A stretch of 26,797 nucleotides of DNA from the NCBI GenBank assembly GCA_002367815.1, contig DFDG01000202.1, positions 1 to 26,797 of the forward strand, given 5' to 3'. This stretch comes from Opitutaceae bacterium UBA3033 (GTDB lineage Bacteria; Verrucomicrobiota; Verrucomicrobiia; Opitutales; Opitutaceae). Both the position numbers and the translations under genes were made by a program. Below the pieces are notes generated by a model. That model saw nothing but the letters and a program-made list of their open reading frames with translations. It ran no database searches and had not been told where the DNA came from. Shown in pieces: positions 8,083 through 16,223 of this stretch; within the stretch, counting starts at the first letter, position 1; the number at the start of each line of letters is the position of its first letter.

Positions 8083-8901
8083 ATGACGACCTCACCCATA
8101 TCAGAGTCGGAGCAACGCGCCGCCGCAGCGCAGTATGATCGCGACGGCTTTTTTCTCGCGCCACCCTTGATTCCTGCGGAGTTGTTGGCCCGGGTTCGCG
8201 CTAGTATCGCGGCCGTTTACGCCGGGAAATATGAAACGGGCATTCCCCCCATCGGTCAGCAACCCAAACGCACCCAGCCGCCCACCACCCTCGTAAAAAT
8301 CGACAATTCGCATCGCTCGGATCGAACGATTCTCGAACTGGTGAGTCATCCCGCAATCGGCCGCTGGGCCGCCGCCCTGACCTCCGCCAAAATGGTGCAG
8401 GTTTTCGCCACGCAATTGCTGATCAAACCTCCCCTTCCGGAAGGCCAGGTCAGTGTCGGCTGGCATCAGGATATGGAATACTGGGAACCATCGCTGGAGG
8501 GAAATCTGTTCACCGCCTGGGTCGCCATCAGCGATGTCACCGCCGATTCGGGACCAATGCGCTTTGTGCCGGGTTCCCACCATTGGGGTCTGTTGAATTC
8601 CGGGGATTTTTTCAGCAGCAATCTCGATGCCTTGAAAAAACGTATTCAGGAAAAAAGTGATCGTGACGCTTGGCAGGAAGTGCCCGCCGTGTTGCCTCCG
8701 GGAGGCGTCAGTTTCCACCACAATCTCACCGTGCATGGCAGTGGACCCAACCTCAGCACAACGCCGCGAGTGAGTTTCGCGATTCACCTGCGCACGGAAA
8801 ACTCCCGGGTGCGTGAAGGAGTCAAATGGCAGGATGCGGGATTCCTGAATGACTTTACCGACCTGCAAGGCAGCCCCATCTGTTATCGCGAGACGGGTTA
8901 A
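8083..8901 (+). CDS. Phytanoyl-CoA dioxygenase (PhyH) family protein
   Basis: This 272-residue Fe(II)/2-oxoglutarate-dependent oxygenase is complete. Iron ligands are visible as H128-Q-D130 in GWHQDMEYWEP and H218 in HHNLTVHGSGPN. R229 (TTPRVSFAIHL) is the likely 2-oxoglutarate anchor. The family strand GPMRFVPGSHHWG lies near residue 157. The N-terminus (AAAAQYDRDGFFLAPPLIPAE) is the usual PhyH entry, which supports the ATG at 8083. Known relatives hydroxylate lipids, amino acids or natural products; the substrate here is not deducible. The following fatty acid desaturase suggests, only by proximity, a lipid-related role. It shares little with the PhyH-family proteins at 1-454 and 15301-16143 apart from motifs, so these are not recent duplicates. 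Confidence 0.9.
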   Translation: MTTSPISESEQRAAAAQYDRDGFFLAPPLIPAELLARVRASIAAVYAGKYETGIPPIGQQPKRTQPPTTLVKIDNSHRSDRTILELVSHPAIGRWAAALTSAKMVQVFATQLLIKPPLPEGQVSVGWHQDMEYWEPSLEGNLFTAWVAISDVTADSGPMRFVPGSHHWGLLNSGDFFSSNLDALKKRIQEKSDRDAWQEVPAVLPPGGVSFHHNLTVHGSGPNLSTTPRVSFAIHLRTENSRVREGVKWQDAGFLNDFTDLQGSPICYRETG

Positions 8902-8967
8902 ACTCAAACCAAAGACAAAACCGCTTCAATGTGGAACTCAGGAAAGAAGGAATAATATCCTGCGACA

Positions 8968-8989
8968 GGCAGGCTCGCACCAGCCTGCC
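8968..8989. repeat. Short intergenic palindrome (GCAGGC/GCCTGC hairpin)
   Basis: GGCAGGCT at 8968-8975 pairs perfectly with AGCCTGCC at 8982-8989 around a six-base loop. No T-run follows, so it is not a classical Rho-independent terminator. The GCAGGC core also appears in the palindrome at 10566-10581, so it may be a REP-like element. It lies between the PhyH-family gene and the 9-nt repeat before the desaturase. Confidence 0.5.
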
Positions 8990-9015
8990 GACTAATTCAC
9001 CGCAGCTGTTTTCTA

Positions 9016-9046
9016 TTTAGTGTATTTCGTGAGTTTCGTGGTTAAC
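9016..9046 (+). repeat. 9-nt periodic repeat ending in CGTGGTTAAC, upstream of the desaturase
   Basis: TTTAGTG, TTTCGTG and TTTCGTG follow each other every nine bases and end in GGTTAAC, 16 nt before the ATG at 9063. Over 31 bases it differs from the copy at 4664-4694 only in unit order and two spacer pairs. Confidence 0.7.
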
Positions 9047-9062
9047 AATCTGCTCCTACCCC

Positions 9063-10157
9063 ATGGCCGAAAAAATCAAAATCAGTTGGTATCGATGCAA
9101 AGTTGACCGCGAGGTGATGCGAGAGTTCATACGCAAAAGTGACGCCAAAGGTCTCGCGCACGTCATCCCATCCATCCTCCTCTATGCCACGACGGCCACA
9201 TTGGCGTATTTCGCCTTTGTCAATCTCAACGCCACCAATTGGCCAACGGCTTTGCCGCTCGTGCTCCTTGCTCTCTTCGTCCACGGCACATTCGGAAAAT
9301 TCATCGGAGGCATCGCCTGTCACGAATTGTGCCACAAGACCCCTTTCGCGAGTCAATGGCTCAATACTCTATTTCTCCGCACCTACGCCTTCATCGGATT
9401 GTTCGACCATATCGGCTACCGTGCGAGCCACATCCTCCATCACCAAGCGACAGTGCACACTGAACACGACGGTGAAGTCGTGCTCCCCCAGGGTCTTGAT
9501 TGGCACGGCATCAAGTTTATCATCGGGCAGCTCACGATCCAGCCAGTCCGAGTTTTCAACCTGGTCCTTTTCTGGTTTGCCGCCGCCGCTGGTCGCACCA
9601 ACCGGGACGGATTTCTCCCCGCTGATTGGCTCACCAAGGTCGTTCCTGAATCCAACCTCAATCTCCGTCGCGAACACCGCAATTGGGCCCGCATAGTTCT
9701 GTTCGGCCACCTCGCCCTCGCCGCCGTCTCCGTCGCCACAGGCAATTGGTTTCTCATCCTCATCATAACTTTTGGCAGTCAATATGCCGGCTGGTTCGAG
9801 GCCCTTTGTGGCGCGGCGCAACACATCGTCCTCTCGCCCAACGTCAACGACTACCGCCTCAACACCCGCACTTTTACCGCCGGTTGGCTCGTAGGTTTTT
9901 GCTACTGGAACATGCAATATCACATCGAGCACCACATGTTTCCCGCCGTGCCGTTCTACAATCTGCCAAAACTGCGAGAAGCCATTAAAGCTGATCTTCC
10001 GCCCGCAACGCACGGTCTCTGGGCCACTTGGAAAATGATTCTGCCCCTCATGCGCCGCCAACGTGATGATCCCACTTATTTTTACGTGCCACCTTTGCCC
10101 CAAAGCGAAGGCGAACATGTCGGCGACGATGTCGTCCTAGCCGAGGCTTCTCAGTAA
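9063..10157 (+). CDS. Membrane fatty acid desaturase family protein
   Basis: This 364-residue integral membrane di-iron enzyme shows all three histidine boxes: H87-ELC-H91, H123-IL-HH127 and H287-IE-HH291. An extra conserved segment, AAQHIVLSPNVNDYRLNTRT, carries H254. Hydrophobic helices lie near residues 33-52, 62-82, 104-118, 163-176 and 208-240. Family members insert double bonds or hydroxyl groups into lipid chains using O2 and an external electron donor. No ferredoxin or cytochrome domain is fused to it. The start at 9063 is supported by the length, although the preceding sequence is the CGTGGTTAAC repeat rather than a Shine-Dalgarno sequence. The substrate could be an acyl chain, an alkane-like chain or a carotenoid; the HELCH...HILHH...HIEHH pattern fits general fatty acid desaturases best. 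Confidence 0.88.
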   Translation: MAEKIKISWYRCKVDREVMREFIRKSDAKGLAHVIPSILLYATTATLAYFAFVNLNATNWPTALPLVLLALFVHGTFGKFIGGIACHELCHKTPFASQWLNTLFLRTYAFIGLFDHIGYRASHILHHQATVHTEHDGEVVLPQGLDWHGIKFIIGQLTIQPVRVFNLVLFWFAAAAGRTNRDGFLPADWLTKVVPESNLNLRREHRNWARIVLFGHLALAAVSVATGNWFLILIITFGSQYAGWFEALCGAAQHIVLSPNVNDYRLNTRTFTAGWLVGFCYWNMQYHIEHHMFPAVPFYNLPKLREAIKADLPPATHGLWATWKMILPLMRRQRDDPTYFYVPPLPQSEGEHVGDDVVLAEASQ

Positions 10158-10211
10158 ACGCTGTCAGGCAAAGCCCAAGTCAGAAGACTTCCTACGTACT
10201 TTCGGTCCGTC

Positions 10212-10559
10212 ATGTCTCCTGACTATACCATTCCGCTCATCGACTTTTCGCGGGAGACCGAGCGACAGACCATCGTTGATCGAGAAGCCGGACAATATCC
10301 CGGGCATCCGACCACGGTTCTACTTGAGGACAACCGGACCATTCTCACCGTATATCCCTAAGGACACGTTCGCGGAGCCATCGTCCACAAACGTAGCGAC
10401 GATGCCGGCCTGACATGGAGGTGAACACCTCCCCCATGGGAGACTTCTATGGGAGTGCCCACGCTGCACCGTGTGATCGATGCCAAGGGCACAAAACGCA
10501 TTATCATGTTCAGCAGTCTTTACCCTAGGATCACCGATCAAATGCATGTGCCAATCTAG
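10212..10559 (+). pseudogene. Sialidase (BNR-repeat) family remnant with in-frame stops
   Basis: This 594-nt gene-poor stretch holds a degraded coding fragment. From ATG 10212 one frame runs IPLIDFSRETERQTIVDREA, then GQYPGHPTTVLLEDNRTILT, then a TAA at 10359. It goes on in the same frame with GHVRGAIVHKRSDDAGLTWR, a TGA at 10422, then GVPTLHRVIDAKGTKRIIMF and SSLYP, and a TAG at 10557. The N-terminal region of Planctomycetes and Verrucomicrobia sialidase-like proteins matches this order; the phrase GHPTTVLLEDG is typical and a Lys is usual where the TAA stands. The rest of a normal sialidase (about 350 aa) is missing. No frameshift is needed to follow the homology up to 10559, so decay is by substitution plus 3' deletion. 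Confidence 0.7.
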
Positions 10560-10565
10560 CTGAGG

Positions 10566-10581
10566 CGCCTGCAAGCAGGCG
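10566..10581. repeat. Intergenic palindrome CGCCTGC-AA-GCAGGCG
   Basis: A 7-bp perfect palindrome with two central A bases starts seven bases after the last in-frame stop of the sialidase remnant. The flanks AGG and GCCT extend it with one bulge. It shares GCCTGC/GCAGGC with the hairpin at 8968-8989. It may mark the 3' deletion boundary of the remnant. No T-run follows. Confidence 0.45.
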
Positions 10582-10751
10582 GCCTACGACCTCCCTCCGA
10601 AGACGCAGAAGTCACGCCGGTAAAAGGCTGTCAGCCATATGGACTGGGGGCCTCACAGTGAACTGGAAATCAGTAGATCTCTGAAAGGCCAAGACTATCG
10701 GCGCGAGGGGTTTGACAAACCGCAATTCGACCACTGCTTGCAGTATCGTTC

Positions 10752-11666
10752 ATGAACTTCATCCGACATTTTCTCATCCTTACCCTCAGCACTGGTCTCA
10801 TTTCCTCTACTCATGCCCAAATGGGGCCGCCGCTACCTGGAGGAACCACGGTCTATAACGCCGAGCTGCTCACGGTGCTTCAATCGAATGCCGGACTTGA
10901 TGCCGGTGGTGCAGTTGCACTGAACCAGATTGGCCTAAAAGTAAACCTGCAATATGGCCTCGACGCGGGAAATTCCATTGGAGGTAGTATCGGCTACAGT
11001 CAGGATAACTATAAATTCTCCGGCATTCCCGGGACTGGAGGCTTCGCACCTTGGGACGATATTCAACAATGGGACTTCAACCTGCAATATCGCCACACCC
11101 TGGACCGCACCGCTTCCCTATTCGTGATGCCCATGGTTCGATATTCCGGGGAGAAAGACGCATCCAGCAGTGACAGTCTCTTATGGGGCGGAATCGTGGG
11201 ATACACCAAGATGGTCAGCAAAACTCTCTCACTCGGCATTGGCGGCGGAGCCTTTTCGGGTTTGGAGGAAACCAAGGGATTCCCGTTCATTTTTGTATAC
11301 TGGCAGATCAACGAAGACTGGCGCCTGTCGAATCCCTTCCGACCCGGCCCCAGCGGACCGGCTGGATTTGAGTTCGTCTATACGGGCCTTAAAGATTGGG
11401 AGTTGGGTTTCGGCGGTGGCTATCGCAGCAATCGCTTTGCCTTGGACAATGTCGGCGTAGCCCCGGGAGGTTACGGAGAAAATACGGCCATCCCGTTGTT
11501 TGCGCGGCTATCCCGTGAATTCAAATCCGGGGGACACGTGGACCTATACGCTGGTGCCTTGGTGGGCGGCGAACTCCAGCTGGAAGACTCCCGGGGCCGG
11601 AAACTGTCCGAAACCAAATACGACTCATCTCTACTGGTTGCCCTGTCTTTCTCTCAACGCTGGTAA
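10752..11666 (+). CDS. Outer-membrane beta-barrel-like secreted protein (DUF6268-like)
   Basis: This 304-residue protein begins with a clear Sec signal peptide: MNFIRHFLILTLSTGLISS, then cleavage probably after THA, before QMGPP. The mature part alternates polar and aromatic residues in strand-sized blocks rich in Gly and Tyr, such as NSIGGSIGYSQDNYKF, QQWDFNLQYRHTLD and WELGFGGGYRSNRFAL. It ends in an aromatic residue (SFSQRW), as outer-membrane barrels do for BAM recognition. This pattern resembles DUF6268 proteins, though I name that family only tentatively. About 10-12 strands would fit. A porin-like or structural role in the outer membrane is inferred. It stands alone; the next gene starts 158 nt downstream. 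Confidence 0.75.
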   Translation: MNFIRHFLILTLSTGLISSTHAQMGPPLPGGTTVYNAELLTVLQSNAGLDAGGAVALNQIGLKVNLQYGLDAGNSIGGSIGYSQDNYKFSGIPGTGGFAPWDDIQQWDFNLQYRHTLDRTASLFVMPMVRYSGEKDASSSDSLLWGGIVGYTKMVSKTLSLGIGGGAFSGLEETKGFPFIFVYWQINEDWRLSNPFRPGPSGPAGFEFVYTGLKDWELGFGGGYRSNRFALDNVGVAPGGYGENTAIPLFARLSREFKSGGHVDLYAGALVGGELQLEDSRGRKLSETKYDSSLLVALSFSQRW

Positions 11667-11824
11667 GGTCGATCAACCATCCGCATCTGGCGCGTGCGTG
11701 ATCATATCCGCCCACGCCGGCGACAGCATGGCCGGACAGGGGACCGGCGCACAACAGTTTGACGGAATCCGGACGCTACCCTAGATCGGATAAGTGTTAC
11801 TTTCGTTGTGACCCAAAAACACCC

Positions 11825-14230
11825 ATGACTGCGCAACTTGGCCCCGCCCCGATCACGCAACGTCGCCTCCAGCTGCGACCTGAAACTGCCCTGAGCCGGC
11901 GGTATTTGAAAATCATCGAGAATTGGATTCCGATCGGTCGGAGTCTCTACGCAGATTGGCCTGATCGGCCCGACTGCGGGCATTTTATCGGCGGCTGCCA
12001 TTGGTATGGCATCGAGACCCTCGCCGGTGCCATCGCCTTCGCTGCCGCGGCTAGTTCGCCCGACTACGATCCCAAGGTCGGAGGTTGCTCCCGTCGGGAA
12101 TTGAAGACCATCGCACGCAAAGCCCTGCGTTATCTTTGTTTCACCCACGACTCTGGACCGGCAGATTGTGTCCGCCCAGCCAAAGGTCTCGGCCGGTCGG
12201 AAAACTTTGGTACGAAATGGGGCGAACGTGGATTGGGTTTCTTTCGCGAAAGCCAATGTGGCACCACGGTGGCCGGGCTCGCCATCGTAGCCCGTTTGCT
12301 GGGCAAGGATGTCGATGCGGAAACCTGGGGCATGCTTGCCGCCATGCATGCGGACTATGCGGAACGCTTCGGCACCATGGAGCCCAAGAACGGCGTATAT
12401 TTGGATACCCAGATGGAGGAAAATGGTTGGACTTCCTGCGGACTGGCCTCGGTGGCCTGCGTTCTGGCCCATTCGCCAGATGCCGCCACGTGGTCGGCAA
12501 CCGCCCGACGCTGGATGTTTTCCACCGCCACCGCCCCACAGGATGCCAAGAACCAACGCCTCTTTGCCGACGACAAAACTGTGGCCGATTGGACCGGAAA
12601 GACCTTCACCTCCCTGCCCGACTTCATGGCGGAAAATCACGGCATGGTACATCCCAACTATACCGGAGCCTCCGTGCATTTCACCGGTGTGCTCGGCGTC
12701 ATTCTCGGTGCCTATGGCCAGCCGTTGCCTCCGCAGGCCTACTTTAACCGGACCAATATTTATGCGTCATTGAAACTGACGACTGATCGCACCGGTTCAC
12801 TCCATCCCGTGCAAGGGATGGATTGGCCCTATCTCTTTACCGACCCCGGCACCATGACTCACGCCGCCGCTTCCGTCATGCTGCGCGATCCTGATGCCGC
12901 CTGCTTGGAACGCTGGGCCCTCACCACCCTCGAAGAACGCCAATCCAGCCATGGGGGACGCATGATCGACCCGGCGGTCGCGGCCGTCTGCCACGATGTG
13001 CAGGACCCCATGGTGATCCGCGAATGCGTCATCGCCAACCCAACCTGGACCTACCTTCTACACCGGCTGCAAGGCGATGGTCCGCAACCCACCTCCGCGC
13101 CTGCACTTGAGCGTAAATTGCGTGGCGTAAAAGTATTTCCCCACTCCGGTTTCGTGTTTCAACGCCACCCCAAAGGTCAAACTTCGTTCTCCTGGAGAAA
13201 TTGCCAGATGGCCCTGCCGCTCACCCGTGATGGCATCCAAACCGTGGCACCGGCCTCCCATTCCTGGTTGGGCAGCATGACGGTGAAAAACCGACCGGAC
13301 AGTCACGAGGAAATTTCTGTTCAAGTGGATACCGCTCGGGAAGGCTTTGCCGCCGCGATGGTCATGGATCGTGCCCAAGGCTCGGTGCGTCAGGCGGTCC
13401 TTTATGCCGGATTGCCCGACGGTACGAGCCTGTCTTTCGAGCGCTGGACCGCCCGTGATTCAATCGTGGTCAGCGATGTATCCTTGGGTTTCCTCCGCAT
13501 CATTAACGAGAATTTCAGTGCCATGAAAAACAACTGCAATGGCTTTCGTGTATTCACCACCCCGGAAGGCCCGAGCAGTTTCGAAAGTTTCGTGAGCGAC
13601 AATCCGCATAGCGATATTGTCCGCACCTTTGATCACCCGACTTGGGTCAACGTGGATGGACGTCTCGGCATCGTGTTCCGCAGTTCAGGTGCAACGGTCT
13701 ACCACAACCGGCATCACTTTCCCACCTGGTGGGCGACCGCCGATGATTTGACGCTATGCCGTCAGGAAAAGTCGCGGAAAGTCCCCAGTGGAAAAGTCAT
13801 CGCCGAACTCGCGGCTTTGATTACTCCGGGACAATCCGCGAAGAAAACCGCGGCGACCACTTTGGTTGAACTCTCCGGCTCAAAAGACTGTGTGGGCTTG
13901 ATCGGTGGAGGTCATCTCGCCGTCGCGAATTTCGGGCCTGCCGAAATCCGTGCCAAGCTACAGACCAATCGGGCGGCAATGAAATCCGTGCCAATATTTG
14001 AAGGCACAACCCAAATCACCGGTCGCACGGTTACCTTTCAACTAACCCTCCAGCCCGGCCAATCCAAGCTGCACCAGGCCCTAGCCAATTTAGAGGTCAC
14101 CGGCGAAATCGAAGTCATCGCCACATCCACCTCGATCATTGCACAAAACAAAGGCGAAGGCACCGCCACAATCACGAGCGGGCGTAAGGTGCTGAAACTG
14201 CGTGCGGGACAATTGATCAGACTTTCTTGA
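11825..14230 (+). CDS. Predicted alpha/alpha-toroid plus beta-sandwich protein, polysaccharide-lyase-like
   Basis: From ATG 11825 this is an 801-residue protein; the frame is open to 11759, but that stretch looks intergenic. Residues about 25-400 are helix-rich and contain ENHGMVHPNYTG at 270-281, an Asn-His and Pro-x-Tyr arrangement reminiscent of chain-cleaving lyases. After about residue 430 it becomes beta-rich, beginning with FPHSGFVFQRHPKGQTSFSW, which looks like the start of a heparinase-type beta-sandwich. No signal peptide is visible, so it is probably cytoplasmic and would act on imported oligosaccharides. The N-terminal 210 residues are unusually Cys-rich (C51, C58, C88, C105, C115, C145, C205). 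I do not recognise a named family with certainty; heparinase II/III or PL8-like folds are the best guesses. The DUF4037 pseudogene follows directly. Confidence 0.6.
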   Translation: MTAQLGPAPITQRRLQLRPETALSRRYLKIIENWIPIGRSLYADWPDRPDCGHFIGGCHWYGIETLAGAIAFAAAASSPDYDPKVGGCSRRELKTIARKALRYLCFTHDSGPADCVRPAKGLGRSENFGTKWGERGLGFFRESQCGTTVAGLAIVARLLGKDVDAETWGMLAAMHADYAERFGTMEPKNGVYLDTQMEENGWTSCGLASVACVLAHSPDAATWSATARRWMFSTATAPQDAKNQRLFADDKTVADWTGKTFTSLPDFMAENHGMVHPNYTGASVHFTGVLGVILGAYGQPLPPQAYFNRTNIYASLKLTTDRTGSLHPVQGMDWPYLFTDPGTMTHAAASVMLRDPDAACLERWALTTLEERQSSHGGRMIDPAVAAVCHDVQDPMVIRECVIANPTWTYLLHRLQGDGPQPTSAPALERKLRGVKVFPHSGFVFQRHPKGQTSFSWRNCQMALPLTRDGIQTVAPASHSWLGSMTVKNRPDSHEEISVQVDTAREGFAAAMVMDRAQGSVRQAVLYAGLPDGTSLSFERWTARDSIVVSDVSLGFLRIINENFSAMKNNCNGFRVFTTPEGPSSFESFVSDNPHSDIVRTFDHPTWVNVDGRLGIVFRSSGATVYHNRHHFPTWWATADDLTLCRQEKSRKVPSGKVIAELAALITPGQSAKKTAATTLVELSGSKDCVGLIGGGHLAVANFGPAEIRAKLQTNRAAMKSVPIFEGTTQITGRTVTFQLTLQPGQSKLHQALANLEVTGEIEVIATSTSIIAQNKGEGTATITSGRKVLKLRAGQLIRLS

Positions 14231-14235
14231 TCAAT
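14212..14235. promoter_or_regulatory. Intercistronic hairpin over stop and start codons
   Basis: ATTGATCA at 14212-14219 pairs with TGATCAAT at 14228-14235 around an eight-base loop. The 3' arm contains the TGA stop of the lyase-like gene and touches the ATG (14234) of the DUF4037 gene. In mRNA it could hide the second start. It may also be chance, since TGATCA is self-complementary. Confidence 0.3.
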
Positions 14236-15292
14236 GTCACCCATGGCCAAGTCCATCATCGAAATCAGTCACGAGTTTTTCGAGGAAGTCTTGGCGCCGA
14301 TTCTCCAGCATAAATTTCCTGTCGAAACCGCTCAGATTGCCTTCGGTGTATTTGGTTACGGCTCTGAAGTGCTGCAATTGGATGACGACTATTCGAGCGA
14401 CCACCACTGGGGCCTGCGGGTCGACGCGCTCATCCCGGAGGCCTTGTTTAATGCGTGTGGCCAGGAAATCCTGAGGACAGTCGAAGCCGATCTGCCCGAT
14501 AATTTCCAAGGGCAATCGCTGCACACCGGCTACTCGGACTCCAAGGCGCTCTCCCTCCAGAGCCTCGAAGGTTTCCTCGATCAGACCATTGGCATTGCCC
14601 ATCCGCCGCAGACCCATGCCGAATGGCTGGGAATTCCCGAGGAGGATGTCATTCACGTGATCAACGGCCAAATCTGGCGCAATGATTCGGATCGCTTTTC
14701 CGCGATCCGTCATACCCTCAACGACTACTACCCCGAACCAGTGCGGCTACGTCGCATCGCCCATTGATGTCGCTATTTTTCCGGCATGGGCACCTACGCC
14801 CTGCAACGCGCGATCCTCCGCCACAATGAGCACTACGCCGCCATCGAATTTGGCAAAGCCATCCGCTGGGGCGTGCAACTGGCGTTCATGTTGGAGCGAA
14901 ATATTACGCCTACGACAAATGGACCTTGGCCTACTTGCCGCAGCTACCCCGGCTGGGCGCACCGGTGAAGCTGCTCGTCGACGAGGCCGTGAGTCTCGCC
15001 ACCCCCATGGACCAGAAAACTGGAACAGCTTAACGACATGGCCGATCTGTTTGACCGCACCATGGTGGAGGAAGGCTTCATTCGTCCACATCCTACCTTT
15101 CAAGTTTTACCCACTTCCGGCTATCGCCTGACCGAGCACGCCTACGCCGAGATCATCCAGGGACTACCCACGGAAATCCAAACCAGCGTGCCCGTCTGGG
15201 ACCAAATCTACATGGAGCGAATGCACAGCGGATATGTGGTCGGTCTGGAAATGTTGGCGTGGGATGAGACGCTTAATTTGAAACCTCGCTAG
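14234..15292 (+). pseudogene. DUF4037 domain protein, one nonsense and two frameshift lesions
   Basis: An intact gene would encode about 350 residues. The N-terminus has the nucleotidyltransferase-like DUF4037 signature GYGSEVLQLDDDYSSDHHWG near residue 38. At 14765 a TGA replaces the Trp codon expected in RIAH-W-CRYFSGMGTYAL. The same frame continues through AIRWGVQLAFMLER to about 14898. One base is then missing in the A-run at 14899-14901, and the next frame reads YYAYDKWTLAYLPQLPRLG. One extra base in AAAA at 15016-15019 returns to the first frame for MADLFDRTMVEEGF, SGYRLTEHAYAEIIQGLP and VPVWDQIYMERMHSGYV, ending with TAG at 15290-15292. The indels could be sequencing errors in A-runs, but the TGA is a substitution. 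It ends eight bases from the convergent PhyH-family gene. Confidence 0.85.
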
Positions 15293-15300
15293 CTCGCACC

Positions 15301-16143
15301 TTAGCTCCCGAGTTTGGCGTGCCGCTCGAGTGATGCCTCTCGTGGCTCCAACAAATGATGGTATTTTTTCGCAAACTCATTGAAGGCCGGTGTCATCGCA
15401 TGCGTGTGCATGGTCATTCGGTCGCGATAGGGCACATAGTTCCCGATATGCCAGCCGGTATTGCGGTAGAGGAGGAAATCACCGGGGTTGAGCACGAGCT
15501 GCACCGCCCCGGGCATGGCCTGACAGTAACGCAGACAAAACAGCTCCAACTCCTCGTCGGTCCTCTTTTTATCTTCATCCATCAGTTCTTCCTGATTGGT
15601 CGAGCGGTAAACCGCCATTTCTGTCTCCGTATTGTGCAACCGCCGATGGCTGCCAGGCAGATACCAGGTCGAGGTGTCCTCAAACAAAGGACAATTCACC
15701 TGGTTGAAGAAATCCGAATCATCCAAAATCTCCTGCCACCGGGCATCACCCACGTGCTCCTGAAATTCTGCATCGAGCACGTGATCGCGCCAATCGCGAT
15801 GCCACTCGGTCGACCACGGCCTTTCCTTGGGGGAAAATAATAATCCCGACTCTTCCGCCGGTTTCACGATATGATGCGGTGAAGTCAACTGCTGCACGGC
15901 TTCGTTCAAGCCATCGATCACGGTAAATTCACGGAAGGGCTGGAGGTCCAATTCATCCGCATAATCTTTGAAGAAACCGAGCCGTTGCGTTTGCGGACCA
16001 TGATCGCGGTAGGCTAATTCCCGCGCTTTGGTCGCCACCCGCCGAAGATCCTTCAACAATGTCGCCGGGATTACTTGCGGAATGATATGATAACCCCGTT
16101 CGCGATATTTTAGCACATCCTCATCGGTCACACGAAATTTCAT
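15301..16143 (-). CDS. Phytanoyl-CoA dioxygenase (PhyH) family protein
   Basis: This 280-residue Fe(II)/2-oxoglutarate oxygenase is complete. Iron ligands are H115-R-D117 in STEWHRDWRDH and H232 in NTGWHIGNYVPYRDR, with R240 or R242 as the likely 2-oxoglutarate anchor. TSTWYLPGSHRR near residue 157 is the family strand. The start MKFRVTDEDVLKYRERGYHI fits the canonical PhyH N-terminus. A charged segment near residues 184-200 (NQEELMDEDKKRTDEELELF) is an acidic insertion. It is the last gene of the seven-gene minus-strand block, 80 nt after the isochorismatase-family gene, and may oxidise a product of that pathway; this is inference from position only. Confidence 0.9.
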   Translation of the reverse strand: MKFRVTDEDVLKYRERGYHIIPQVIPATLLKDLRRVATKARELAYRDHGPQTQRLGFFKDYADELDLQPFREFTVIDGLNEAVQQLTSPHHIVKPAEESGLLFSPKERPWSTEWHRDWRDHVLDAEFQEHVGDARWQEILDDSDFFNQVNCPLFEDTSTWYLPGSHRRLHNTETEMAVYRSTNQEELMDEDKKRTDEELELFCLRYCQAMPGAVQLVLNPGDFLLYRNTGWHIGNYVPYRDRMTMHTHAMTPAFNEFAKKYHHLLEPREASLERHAKLGS

Positions 16144-16223
16144 GGCGTCATGTTTCTCCCACGATCAGATGCCTTGGGACAAGCGTAACCATCCATAACC
16201 CAAACAATTCCTCTGACCCGTCT

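Noticed and set aside
4664..9046. CRISPR-like array from the repeated CGTG units
   Set aside because: The units are 7-9 bases with almost no spacers, only three per site, and no cas genes are present.
10177..10190. AAGTC-AGAA-GACTT hairpin as terminator of the desaturase gene
   Set aside because: The stem is only five base pairs, AT-rich, and not followed by a T-run.
11759..11787. Possible sigma-70 promoter before the lyase-like gene (TTGACG, 17 bases, TAGATC)
   Set aside because: The -10 hexamer matches the consensus at only three of six positions, so it is no better than chance in this composition.
11702..12679. Long minus-strand open frame (325 codons) opposite the lyase-like gene
   Set aside because: It mirrors the codon pattern of the plus-strand gene, has no recognisable domain, and the plus-strand product is coherent over its full length. 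The same applies to the minus-strand frames at 2757-3497, 4715-5476, 5834-6634, 8101-8907 and 9369-10118.
14765..14767. TGA read as Trp or selenocysteine in the DUF4037 gene
   Set aside because: Other genes in the window use TGG for Trp and TGA as a normal stop, and no SECIS-like element is evident. The same gene also carries two frameshifts, so decay is the simpler explanation.
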